Source: JAAYRQ01 sp035647815 (GTDB lineage Bacteria; Bacillota; Syntrophomonadia; Syntrophomonadales; Syntrophomonadaceae). Taken from it: a stretch of DNA of 51,413 nucleotides. Position numbers and translations under genes: made by a program. Below the pieces are notes generated by a model, which made no database searches, had not been told where the DNA came from, and saw only the letters and a program-made list of their open reading frames with translations. Below, piece by piece: positions 34,173 to 42,337 of the stretch; the stretch's first letter is position 1, and every line of letters begins with the position of its first letter. Location of the stretch: positions 1-51,413 of the forward strand of contig DASRMR010000042.1 in NCBI GenBank assembly GCA_035647815.1. The letters are read 5' to 3'.

Positions 34173-34541
34173 ATGAAAATATCAATACCAGTAGATGACA
34201 AAAACATGAACGCAGGTGTATCGAGGTCTTTTGGACGCGCTCCGTATTTTCTTTTTTATGATACAGAATCAAAGGAAAGCACTTTTTTAAATAATAGTGC
34301 AGCAGATAGTAGAGGAGGTGCAGGAATTAAAGCGGCACAGGCTATTGTAGATAATAAAGCAGAAGTCTTGCTTACTCCTAGATGTGGAGAAAATGCAGCT
34401 GAAGTTTTAGGCACTGCTAATATAAAACTATATAAAACTATAAATGATTCCATTGAGGATAATATTAAAGCTTATAGTGATGGAAAACTTACTTTGCTTA
34501 ACGATATACATCCTGGCTTGCATAACGGTGGGGGGAAATAA
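34173..34541 (+). CDS. NifX/NifB-family (dinitrogenase FeMo-cofactor-like) protein 1
   Basis: 122 residues of the NifX-like RNase-H-like fold: MKISIPVDDKNMNAGVSRSF, FGRAPYFLFYD, AGIKAAQAIVDNKAEVLLT, GENAAEVL and a His/Gly-rich tail. Family members carry or scavenge metal-sulfur clusters. There are no nif structural genes here, so a nitrogenase role is unlikely. GGGAGG precedes ATG 34173. The next gene follows immediately. Confidence 0.88.
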   Translation: MKISIPVDDKNMNAGVSRSFGRAPYFLFYDTESKESTFLNNSAADSRGGAGIKAAQAIVDNKAEVLLTPRCGENAAEVLGTANIKLYKTINDSIEDNIKAYSDGKLTLLNDIHPGLHNGGGK

Positions 34542-34542
34542 T

Positions 34543-35400
34543 ATGAAAATTGCTGTGCTAAGCGGCAAGGGTGGCACAGGAAAAACACTTTTATCTGTTA
34601 ATATGGCTGCAGTCGCTGATAATTCCAAATATATAGATTGCGATGTAGAAGAGCCTAATGGTCATCTTTTTTTAAAACCAAAAGAAATTACATCAAAAGA
34701 TGTGACAGTTAAAATACCTGTAGTCGATGAGAACCTTTGTGATGGTAGTCGTGTTTGTGTTGATTTTTGTAAATTTAACGCCCTTGCTTATATTAATGAT
34801 AAGCTATATGTTTTTGATGATCTTTGTCATTCTTGTGGGGGATGTATATTGCTTTGTCCTAAAAAAGCTTTAACTGAAAAGGATGTAGCAATTGGAAAAA
34901 TAGAAAGAGGCATATCAGAAGGTGTTGAAGTTGTGACCGGGATTTTAGATCCGGGAGAAATTTCAGGTGTTCCTATAATAGATGATATTTTAAAGGAAGA
35001 CTTAAAAGCAGGGAAAATTAATTTTATTGACTGCCCACCTGGAACTGCTTGTATAGTAATGGATAGCATTAAAGATGCAGATTATTGTGTATTAGTAGCA
35101 GAACCAACCTTGTTTGGTGTGCACAATCTTGCCATGGTATATGAGTTAGTAAAAGTATTTGAAAAACCTCATGGAGTCGTCTTAAATAAATGCTTAAATG
35201 AGCAGAATCCGGCTGAAGAGTTTTGCATAGAAAATGAAATAAAAATATTAGGCAAGATAAATTATGATGAGGAATTAGGAACATTGAATTCTAATGCTCT
35301 TATAGCTGCTCGAGAAAGCGAGAAATATAAAAAACTATTTTCTGACTTACTGCAAAATGTTACTAAGGAGGTGCAAAATGAAAGAATTATTAATTCTTAG
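34543..35400 (+). CDS. MinD-like ATPase with inserted ferredoxin domain 1
   Basis: 285 residues. The deviant Walker A is SGKGGTGKT at 7-15, and a ferredoxin insert occupies about 60-110. Its second cluster is complete (Cys95, Cys98, Cys101, Cys105), but the first reads LCDGSRVCVDFC, i.e. Cys66, Ser69, Cys72, Cys76, with serine where the second cysteine is expected. DCPPGTACIVMD is the switch II region. This COG1149 family resembles Mrp/NBP35 FeS-carrier ATPases. ATG 34543 follows GGTGGGGGG; the frame is open upstream through the NifX-like gene. It overlaps the next gene by 23 bp. Confidence 0.9.
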   Translation: MKIAVLSGKGGTGKTLLSVNMAAVADNSKYIDCDVEEPNGHLFLKPKEITSKDVTVKIPVVDENLCDGSRVCVDFCKFNALAYINDKLYVFDDLCHSCGGCILLCPKKALTEKDVAIGKIERGISEGVEVVTGILDPGEISGVPIIDDILKEDLKAGKINFIDCPPGTACIVMDSIKDADYCVLVAEPTLFGVHNLAMVYELVKVFEKPHGVVLNKCLNEQNPAEEFCIENEIKILGKINYDEELGTLNSNALIAARESEKYKKLFSDLLQNVTKEVQNERIINS

Positions 35401-36253
35401 TGGCAAGGGTGGTACAGGAAAAACTACTATAGCTAGTGCTTTTATAAAACTTGCTAATAATAAGGCTTATGCGGATGTCGATGTTGATGCACCTAACTTG
35501 CATTTAGTCATGAATCAAGTTTTAGAACCTAAACGTTCTGATTATTATGGTTTAGATAAAGCAGAGATCGATTTATCATTATGTACTGAATGTGATTTAT
35601 GTAGGGAACATTGCCGTTTCGATGCTATTTCATATAATGATGTATATGAAATCGATTATTTTGCATGTGAAGGTTGTGGCGTATGTGAGGCTATATGCCC
35701 TGTAGATGCTATTGCCTTAAAACCTGCTATAGCAGGGGAATTAATGTTATATGAGGAGGACGAAGCTGTCTTTTCTACTGCTCAGCTTAGAATGGGTAGT
35801 GGAAATTCAGGGTTACTAGTTACCGATGTAAAAAAGCAACTGAAATCAGGAGTTGACAAGCTAAATGTCGCAGTCGAATATGCAATAATAGATGGTTCTC
35901 CTGGGATTGGCTGCCCAGTTATCGCCTCTCTCAATGGTGTGGCGATGGTTTTGATAGTAGCAGAACCCTCTATATCAGGAATAAGTGATATGGAACGCAT
36001 AATTAGAACTGCTGAAGGTTTTCAAAGCAAAATAGCTGTTTGTATTAACAAGTATGATACAAATATTAAAAACACTGAAAAGATAAAATCCTATTGTAAA
36101 AGCAATAATTTGCCTTTTGTAGGAGAAATTCCTTTTGATAAAGATGCTGTAAGAGCAATTAATAATGGACAAACTATAGTAGATATAGAATGCTCTTCAG
36201 GAGAAGCTGTAAAAGGAGTTTTTGCAGAGACTATCAAAATGCTTTTAAACTAA
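35378..36253 (+). CDS. MinD-like ATPase with inserted ferredoxin domain 2
   Basis: 291 residues, paralogue of the preceding gene. Walker A SGKGGTGKT lies at 8-16. Both ferredoxin motifs are complete: Cys69, Cys72, Cys75, Cys79 and Cys97, Cys100, Cys103, Cys107. DGSPGIGCPVIASL is the switch II region. AAGGAGGTG lies inside the end of the previous gene, so the two are translationally coupled and probably form a heterodimer. Expected to bind [4Fe-4S] clusters and couple ATP hydrolysis to cluster or electron transfer; the client is unknown. Confidence 0.9.
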   Translation: MKELLILSGKGGTGKTTIASAFIKLANNKAYADVDVDAPNLHLVMNQVLEPKRSDYYGLDKAEIDLSLCTECDLCREHCRFDAISYNDVYEIDYFACEGCGVCEAICPVDAIALKPAIAGELMLYEEDEAVFSTAQLRMGSGNSGLLVTDVKKQLKSGVDKLNVAVEYAIIDGSPGIGCPVIASLNGVAMVLIVAEPSISGISDMERIIRTAEGFQSKIAVCINKYDTNIKNTEKIKSYCKSNNLPFVGEIPFDKDAVRAINNGQTIVDIECSSGEAVKGVFAETIKMLLN

Positions 36254-36363
36254 GAAAAAATATGCTTATTTATTGATGTAAAAATTCAAGTCGGTATTAT
36301 CATGGAGGACATGAGGAATAAATGGAAAGATTATTGATTACACCCATTAATATTATTAAACAA

Positions 36364-36395
36364 GTTATTGATATATGTCAATAACAAGGTATACT
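36364..36395 (+). promoter_or_regulatory. Promoter with overlapping palindrome before the second NifX-like gene
   Basis: -35 TTGATA (36368-36373) and -10 TATACT (36390-36395), 16 bp apart. GTTATTGA (36364-36371) and TCAATAAC (36378-36385) form a perfect 8-bp inverted repeat around TATATG. The core TTGATATATG parallels TTGACATATG of the 33327 promoter. Confidence 0.65.
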
Positions 36396-36465
36396 GGAAA
36401 TATAAGAGGCTCTATGCCTTTAATAAATAATAATTAATGTGAATTATAAAAATGGAGGAGTAATA

Positions 36466-36822
36466 ATGAAAATAGCAGTAGCAAGTGAAGGAAACATAGT
36501 GACAGCCCATTTCGGGTATTGTGAGAATTTCAATGTTTTTGAAACTGAAAACAACAAGATTATCAGTAGTGAATCAGTTCCTAGCCCAGGACATAAGCCT
36601 GGATTTTTACCTAAATTTTTACATGAGATGGGGGTAAATGTTATTATATCTGGTGGTATGGGTGCAGGTGCAATAGAAATTTTTAATGAAAATAACATTC
36701 AAGTTATAACTGGCGCTAGTGGTAAGGCTGAAGACATAGTGAAAAAGTATTTAGAAGGTGAGATTGAAATTAGCGGTGACGCTTGTCGTGAACCTGGACA
36801 TCATGACGGACATGGACACTAA
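36466..36822 (+). CDS. NifX/NifB-family (dinitrogenase FeMo-cofactor-like) protein 2
   Basis: 119 residues: MKIAVASEGNIVTAHFGYCE, VISGGMGAGAIEIFNENNIQ, ending in a His-rich tail (GHHDGHGH) that could bind metal. Same family as the 34173 gene, but transcribed from its own promoter 213 bp after the MinD pair. GGAGGAG precedes ATG 36466; the frame is open 9 codons further upstream without a ribosome site. Confidence 0.88.
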   Translation: MKIAVASEGNIVTAHFGYCENFNVFETENNKIISSESVPSPGHKPGFLPKFLHEMGVNVIISGGMGAGAIEIFNENNIQVITGASGKAEDIVKKYLEGEIEISGDACREPGHHDGHGH

Positions 36823-36976
36823 ATATAATATTTCTCTTTTATAGATAAAGACGGGGAAAATGCGTGAAGCAATTCCTCGTCTTTATGTTCTTTAGGAGGA
36901 AAAAGTCTAGGTAATAGTGTTATTATGTGGCACGATGTTTCGTTTGCCACACAGCGGGGAAGTAGGGATAATTTGA

Positions 36977-37675
36977 GTGGGTAGGTTATTAAACCGTTTA
37001 ACTACTATTGCTGATATGGTTATAAAAGGGAAGCCGGTAGCAGATATTGGGGCTGATCATGCTCTATTATCTATATACATGTTAGAAGAAAAGCTAATCC
37101 CTTCTGTCATTGTTACCGATATAAATAATGGACCATATGTTAGAGCTAAAAAGGCAGTAGCTAATAGTCTTTACCGAGACAGTATTGAGATAAGAAAAGG
37201 CGATGGCATTGATATAATTAATCCTCATGAGGTCTCTACAGTTATTATTGCGGGGCTAGGAGGAGATACTATTGCAGACATTATAGCGCGTGACTGGGAT
37301 AAGGCGGAGAGTTTTGAATGCTTTGTTCTTCAACCTATGAGTCGCCCTTATGTAGTGCGCAACCTTTTATCTATGCGAGGCTGGAGACTTAATGATGAAA
37401 GAATAGTTTATGAAAACGAAAAGTTTTTTGTGATCTTAAGCTATTTCCCTGATAATGAGCCTTATGAATTAGACTTATTAGAAACTGAAATAGGACCAAT
37501 ACTTTTAAAAGAGCCTTTTGAGCATAAAAAAGCATATCTAGGTACTTTTCTAACCCAATACAAAAATATGCGTAATAGTTTGCAAGAGAGTTCCGGAGAA
37601 AAAGTGCAAGCGACATTACGAATATTAGCAGATAAAATTAATAGATTGGAGGAAATTCTAGATGTCATCGACTAA
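36977..37675 (+). CDS. trmK: tRNA (adenine22-N1)-methyltransferase TrmK
   Basis: 232-residue class I SAM-dependent methyltransferase. The SAM motif VADIGADHALLSIYM lies at about 21-35, followed by VTDINNGPYVRAKKA and VIIAGLGGDTIADII, with QPMSRPYVVRNLL and a C-terminal coiled coil. TrmK methylates N1 of A22 in tRNA. GTG 36977 gives the normal length, although the ribosome site is weak. It overlaps the Nif3-like gene by 14 bp, the trmK-nif3 arrangement of most Firmicutes. Confidence 0.93.
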   Translation: MGRLLNRLTTIADMVIKGKPVADIGADHALLSIYMLEEKLIPSVIVTDINNGPYVRAKKAVANSLYRDSIEIRKGDGIDIINPHEVSTVIIAGLGGDTIADIIARDWDKAESFECFVLQPMSRPYVVRNLLSMRGWRLNDERIVYENEKFFVILSYFPDNEPYELDLLETEIGPILLKEPFEHKKAYLGTFLTQYKNMRNSLQESSGEKVQATLRILADKINRLEEILDVID

Positions 37676-38771
37676 AGTTAAAGATGTTATTAATTTTATT
37701 GAAAAGAGTTTTCCGTTAAATTTAGCTGAAGATTGGGATAATACTGGCTTACAGGTCGGAAGTTATGATAACATAGTAAAACATGCTTTAATTGCTTTAG
37801 ATATAAATCAAGCAGTCGTGGATAAAGCTATTGAAAATAAAGCTGAGTTAATTATTACTCATCATCCTATGATTTTTAAAGGTATTAAGAAAATCAACTA
37901 TGATACTAGTCAAGGAAGATTAATCAAAAGCTTGATTAATAACGATATAACGGTATACTCTGCTCATACTAATTTGGATGCAGGTGAAAATGGATTAAAT
38001 CAACTTTTAGCTACTAGATTAGGTTTAACAGAAATAAAGCCTTTATATAAAGGAAAACAAGACAAACTAGTCAAATTAGTTATTTATGTACCTTTTACCC
38101 ATATGGAGGAAGTTAGACAAGCTGTTAATGATGCTGGCTCGGGGAATATAGGTAGTTATTCTGATTGTAGTTTCCGCACTCCTGGAATAGGCACATTTAA
38201 GCCGGGTGAAGATACTAATCCTTTTATAGGGCAACCAGGAAAATTAGAAGAAGTAAAGGAATATCGCTTTGAAACAGTATTGTATGAGAGTAATTTAGAA
38301 GCTGTTATAGAAACAATGAAAAAAGTTCACCCATATGAAGAAGTTGCTTATGATTTATATGAACTTGGCAACGATGGGAAAAACTATAGTATGGGACGGT
38401 TAGGCTTTTTATCAGAACAGACTTCTTTACAAGATTTTGCTAAATCGGTTAAAACAAAACTAGAATTAGACCATCTACGAGTAGTAGGGGATTTATCTAA
38501 ACCAGTAAAAAAGATAGCAGTAATAAGTGGGGCAGGGACTAGCCTTATGAACGAGGTAATAAATAAAGGTGTTGATGTTTTAGTAACAGGTGATGTAAAA
38601 TATCATGAGGCTCGGGATGCACAAGAAATGGGTTTAGCAATTATTGATGCTGGTCATCAGGGGACTGAAGAGATAGTAGTCAGTTGGCTTAAAGATTGGT
38701 TAAATATGGAATCTAATCTAGGTATAAAGTTTAGCATTGCGCTCCTCGACCAGTGTTTTCAGCCTTTTTAA
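37662..38771 (+). CDS. Nif3-like dinuclear metal-centre protein (YqfO type)
   Basis: 369 residues with metal-ligand motifs ELIITHHPMIFKGIKK and YSAHTNLD near the N-terminus and VLVTGDVKYHEARDA and DAGHQGTEEIVV near the C-terminus. A PII-like insert of about 100 residues (KLVKLVIYVPFTHMEEVRQA to HPYEEVAYDLYEL) sits in the middle, as in Bacillus YqfO. Also described as a GTP cyclohydrolase I type 2 homologue, but its function is not settled. GGAGG precedes the ATG inside the end of trmK. Confidence 0.92.
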   Translation: MSSTKVKDVINFIEKSFPLNLAEDWDNTGLQVGSYDNIVKHALIALDINQAVVDKAIENKAELIITHHPMIFKGIKKINYDTSQGRLIKSLINNDITVYSAHTNLDAGENGLNQLLATRLGLTEIKPLYKGKQDKLVKLVIYVPFTHMEEVRQAVNDAGSGNIGSYSDCSFRTPGIGTFKPGEDTNPFIGQPGKLEEVKEYRFETVLYESNLEAVIETMKKVHPYEEVAYDLYELGNDGKNYSMGRLGFLSEQTSLQDFAKSVKTKLELDHLRVVGDLSKPVKKIAVISGAGTSLMNEVINKGVDVLVTGDVKYHEARDAQEMGLAIIDAGHQGTEEIVVSWLKDWLNMESNLGIKFSIALLDQCFQPF

Positions 38772-38844
38772 TTTATAAATAAAAGGAATGTGAAAACATT
38801 TGTAGAATAAATACCTAAATCCATGATTTAAGGGGAATCAGGGA

Positions 38845-39870
38845 ATGTTTAAAATTAAGGTCAACAGTCTAAGACCGGGACTAAAACTAGGTAAAGATAT
38901 ATTTTCCTATGATTCACAATTATTATTACATAAAGATACAATTATTAAGAAGGAACATTTAGATAATTTTGCAACTAGAAATATCGAGGAAGTTTATATT
39001 CAAGAAAACAAACCAAGACTTAGAACGGAGAGAAAATTCCAAGATGTTTTTAGTAAATCTTTAGAAGTGGTCAAATCTTTTATGTTAGGGGCTAAAATAG
39101 GTAAAGAATTAGATCGGGAGGAAATAAACCGAACAGTTGATTTTTTACTTGAACAAGTATTCGATGTCAATGATGTTTTTCGACAAATACGGCTAATGAA
39201 AGACAAAGAGGAGTATTTATATACCCACCCAGTAAATGTGGCTCTTTTATCCATTTTAATTGGTAGATGGTTAGAATGTGATGATGATACTGTAAGAAAA
39301 CTAGGTATGGCGGGGTTATTACATGATATAGGAAAAACATTTATAAATGAATCTATTTTAAATAAACCTGCTAAACTTACAGCTGAGGAATTTGAAGAAA
39401 TGAAGAAACATACCTTATTAGGCTATAATTTGATAAGCAATTATGAATGGATTGATGAAACAGTTGCGAAAGCTGTTTTATTACATCATGAAAGATTAGA
39501 TGGTTCTGGATATCCTATGGGTATAGTCGGAGAAACCAATAGTTTCTTAGCTTCGGTGATAGCTGTGGCTGATGTATATGACGCACTTACTTCTGATCGA
39601 GCTTACTCAGATAAAACTTCCCCTTATACAGCAATAGATGTGTTGTGGAAGGAATCATTTGGTAAACTGGATCCAACTATAACTAAAATATTTTGTGATA
39701 AAACAACTAACTTTTATGTAGGAAATGAAGTTATACTATCTAATGGTGATAAAGGTTTAGTTATATATATTGATCCCGGACAACCTACTAGACCAACAGT
39801 AATGGTTGGGGATGATTTCATAAACTTGGCAGAACATAGATCAATAGAAATAACTGAGGTTATTGATTAG
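38845..39870 (+). CDS. HD-GYP domain protein (putative c-di-GMP phosphodiesterase)
   Basis: 341 residues. A short N-terminal domain (about 1-60, DUF3391-like) is followed by the HD-GYP domain with HPVNVALLSILIG, His160-Asp161 (GLLHDIGK), His214-His215-Glu (LLHHERLDGSGYPMG) and the GYP at 222-224, all intact. This predicts hydrolysis of cyclic di-GMP. It ends in a PilZ-independent C-terminal domain of about 50 residues. Monocistronic between the Nif3-like gene and HU, with a terminator following. Confidence 0.92.
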   Translation: MFKIKVNSLRPGLKLGKDIFSYDSQLLLHKDTIIKKEHLDNFATRNIEEVYIQENKPRLRTERKFQDVFSKSLEVVKSFMLGAKIGKELDREEINRTVDFLLEQVFDVNDVFRQIRLMKDKEEYLYTHPVNVALLSILIGRWLECDDDTVRKLGMAGLLHDIGKTFINESILNKPAKLTAEEFEEMKKHTLLGYNLISNYEWIDETVAKAVLLHHERLDGSGYPMGIVGETNSFLASVIAVADVYDALTSDRAYSDKTSPYTAIDVLWKESFGKLDPTITKIFCDKTTNFYVGNEVILSNGDKGLVIYIDPGQPTRPTVMVGDDFINLAEHRSIEITEVID

Positions 39871-39888
39871 TCCATTAATCATAAAAGA

Positions 39889-39909
39889 GCCTATATATAG
39901 GCGTTTTTA
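39889..39909 (+). terminator. Terminator after the HD-GYP gene
   Basis: Short palindrome GCCTATATATAGGC followed by GTTTTTA; modest stem. Confidence 0.6.
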
Positions 39910-40066
39910 TGAATAAAATCCTCTTGAAAATGGTAAAATGTAAACATAACTTTTAAAAAGAACAAAATTATAAGAATTATTTAAAGAAAGTTAGTTTAAT
40001 TGCAGGATTTTGCCATTTTTATAAGGAATGTTAAAAATGGTTAATAAAATTAAGGGAGGACTATGT

Positions 40067-40393
40067 GTGAACAAAACGGAACTTGTAAAAGCTTTAGCGG
40101 AGAAGACGGAAATGACTCAAAAAGATGCTGCCAAAGCGTTAGAAGCAGTTGTGGCAACTATTCAAGAAACTTTGGCTGAAGGAGAAAGAGTACAAATTAT
40201 TGGTTTTGGTAGTTTTGAAGTTCGTGATCGTAAGGAAAGAAAAGTTATTAGCCCTGCTACTGGAGAAGAAATTTTAGTTCCAGCTACGAAAGTCCCAGCA
40301 TTTAAAGCGGGTAAATCTCTAAAAGAAGCAGTTGCAGCTTCTATGAAACCTGCAGCAAAAGCAAGTACTAAGAAGAAAAGTACCAAGAAATAG
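40067..40393 (+). CDS. hup: HU-family DNA-binding protein
   Basis: 108 residues. From GTG 40067 it reads MNKTELVKALAEKTEMTQKD and carries GFGSFEVRDRKERKVISPATG with the DNA-binding arm, i.e. canonical HU. A Lys/Ala-rich tail after residue 90 (KPAAKASTKKKSTKK) makes it longer than the usual 90-residue HU. GGGAGGA at 40054-40060 fixes the GTG start; an ATG at 40028 is less likely. Confidence 0.95.
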   Translation: MNKTELVKALAEKTEMTQKDAAKALEAVVATIQETLAEGERVQIIGFGSFEVRDRKERKVISPATGEEILVPATKVPAFKAGKSLKEAVAASMKPAAKASTKKKSTKK

Positions 40394-40405
40394 TTTAATA
40401 TATAT

Positions 40406-40445
40406 AAAGGGATATGCACTTTAAGGTATATCCCTTTATTTTTTT
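40406..40445 (+). terminator. Terminator after the HU gene
   Basis: AAAGGGATAT pairs with ATATCCCTTT across an 11-12 nt loop, followed by ATTTTTTT. Confidence 0.85.
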
Positions 40446-40854
40446 AAAAAAATCTTCTTACTCTCTTTTTTAAAACTTCAACTATGGTTTATAACTCCTA
40501 TCTAAACCTTCTAGTTTTTACCTTATGATTATTCTTTAATCTAATCTGGAAGCTATATCTAGGATTATAACAACTAGAATAATGATTATCTAAAATTTTA
40601 CCTAAATAGAAATGCTTATATTATTGGTGTCTAAAAGATAGCTTGGTTGAATAGTATAATACTTAAGATTTCAATTCTATGATAAGCTACAATGCTGAAA
40701 TTGAAGAAGCGGTAGCGAACTAGAAAAGACTATTGATGATAGAGATTTCGTAATTAATGTCGAAGTTAAACTGTGTTTAATTGATGTTTAAGCAGGGGAA
40801 AATAATATTAAGCAGAATAATTAAATGGGGATAAATTGAGAAGGGGTGGGGTTT
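40446..40854. other. Intergenic region between HU and the CoA-transferase
   Basis: About 400 bp. Between 40678 and 40793 two abutting frames (MISYNAEIEEAVA and then ELEKTIDDRDFVINVEVKL) look like a small frameshifted gene, not recognised and without a ribosome site. Nothing else was seen. Confidence 0.4.
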
Positions 40855-42210
40855 TTGAAAAACTATTTATCAGAATATAAAAACAAGCTTATTTCTGCAA
40901 AAGATGCGGCTCGGTTTGTAAATTCAGGTGATACTTTAATGTATGCTAACTTTCTAGGTAGACCTGTAGATTTTGATATGGAGTTAGCCTTGCGTAAAGA
41001 TGAACTTTATAATGTAGAGATTATCAGTTGTGGCGGGGTGTATTCTCAAGTTATGCAAACCCCTTTGGTAGACTATAGTCATGAACATTTTATCTGTAGC
41101 AGTTGGTTTCTCGATGGAGCAGATCGTAAGCTCCATGATGATTATTTAATGTTTTATAAACCAGTACAGTTTAGCCAATTACAAGATATTGTAAGTAATG
41201 AGAAGTTTAAGCTCGATGTTTATGTGCAACAAGTTAGTCCCATGGATGAATATGGATATTTTTCCTTTGGTCCTGCTAACACTTATAGCTTAGAAAGTTG
41301 TTTTAAGGCTAGTACAGTGATTTTAGAGATTAATAAGAATGTTCCTCGAGTACTAGGTGGTTCGGAAGATTCTGTCCATATTTCTCAAGTGAATTATCTA
41401 ATCGAAGGCACTAATACACCCTTATATTCTTTGCCAGTTAATACTAGTTATAGTGAGATTGATAAAAAGATGGCAAATCATATATTAGAAGAAATAGAAG
41501 ATAAATCTTGTTTGCAACTTGGTATTGGAGCATTACCTGATACTTTAGGTAATTTATTATGTGATTCGGATTTAAAAGATTTAGGTATACATACGGAAAT
41601 GTATACAGATTCAATGACCAAACTATTCGAAACAGGTGTAGTTACAAATAAATATAAGACTATCGATAGGGGTAAAATTGCTTTTTCTTTTGCCCTTGGT
41701 AGCCAAGAAAATTATGAGTTTATGCATCTTAATTCTTTAATGGCTAGTCATTGTGGAAGATATACTAATAATCCGCGTATAATTAGCCTTAATGACAAGG
41801 TGGTGGCGATTAACAATATATTGCAGGTCGATTTATATAGTCAAATCTGTTCTGAAAGTTTAGGGACTCGCCAGATTTCAGGTACTGGTGGGCAACTAGA
41901 TTTTGTGACAGGTGCTTGGCACTCTAAAGGTGGTAAAAGCTTTTTATGCTTAAATAGCACTTATGAGGATAAGGAAGGGCAAATACATTCCCGTATTGTC
42001 CCGACCCTTAAAGAAGGAAGTATAGTCACGGCGCCTAGGACGGCAGTTGATTTTATTGTTACTGAATATGGTAAGGTTCAGTTAAGAGGCGAACCTACTT
42101 GGAAAAGAGCAGAATTATTGATTAGTATTGCTCATCCCGATTTTCAAGATGAATTAATAAAAATGGCGGAAGAAATGAAAATATGGCGCCGGAGTAATAA
42201 GAGAATATAG
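40855..42210 (+). CDS. Acetyl-CoA hydrolase/transferase family (butyryl- or 4-hydroxybutyrate-CoA transferase type)
   Basis: 451 residues, two related Rossmann-like halves. The catalytic glutamate is Glu248 in LGIHTEMYTDSMTKLFETG; GIGALPDTLGNLL and ISGTGGQLDFVTGAWHSKGG are family motifs. It should exchange CoA between acetyl-CoA and a short-chain acid such as butyrate. Start: TTG 40855, 8 nt after AAGGGG; a GTG at 40846 abuts that site. It is convergent with the acyl-CoA dehydrogenase gene, and with the distant thiolase completes part of a butyrate pathway. Substrate specificity within the family is not determined. Confidence 0.9.
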   Translation: MKNYLSEYKNKLISAKDAARFVNSGDTLMYANFLGRPVDFDMELALRKDELYNVEIISCGGVYSQVMQTPLVDYSHEHFICSSWFLDGADRKLHDDYLMFYKPVQFSQLQDIVSNEKFKLDVYVQQVSPMDEYGYFSFGPANTYSLESCFKASTVILEINKNVPRVLGGSEDSVHISQVNYLIEGTNTPLYSLPVNTSYSEIDKKMANHILEEIEDKSCLQLGIGALPDTLGNLLCDSDLKDLGIHTEMYTDSMTKLFETGVVTNKYKTIDRGKIAFSFALGSQENYEFMHLNSLMASHCGRYTNNPRIISLNDKVVAINNILQVDLYSQICSESLGTRQISGTGGQLDFVTGAWHSKGGKSFLCLNSTYEDKEGQIHSRIVPTLKEGSIVTAPRTAVDFIVTEYGKVQLRGEPTWKRAELLISIAHPDFQDELIKMAEEMKIWRRSNKRI

Positions 42211-42267
42211 CAAGAAAACAGATGTGGTGAAGTCAATAAACCTGGCTTTTTACTTATATAAATAACA

Positions 42268-42291
42268 AAGGGGAGGTTAAAACCTCCCCTT
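42268..42291. terminator. Bidirectional terminator between CoA-transferase and acyl-CoA dehydrogenase
   Basis: AGGGGAGG and CCTCCCCT form a strong stem. The minus-strand side continues into TTTGTTATTT, while the plus side is followed by TAAATTGTT. Confidence 0.75.
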
Positions 42292-42337
42292 AAATTGTTA
42301 AACAGAAAAACTGTGTTGAAATTCTAAACGCATGAAA

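Noticed and set aside
34173..36822. Cluster considered as part of a nitrogen-fixation island
   Set aside because: No nifH, nifD, nifK, nifE, nifN or nifB radical-SAM gene is present; NifX-like single-domain proteins and MinD-type ATPases occur widely without nitrogenase.
40678..40793. Possible frameshifted small gene (MISYNAEIEEAVA, then ELEKTIDDRDFVINVEVKL)
   Set aside because: Protein-like, but no family recognised and no ribosome site. Kept only as a note in the intergenic entry.
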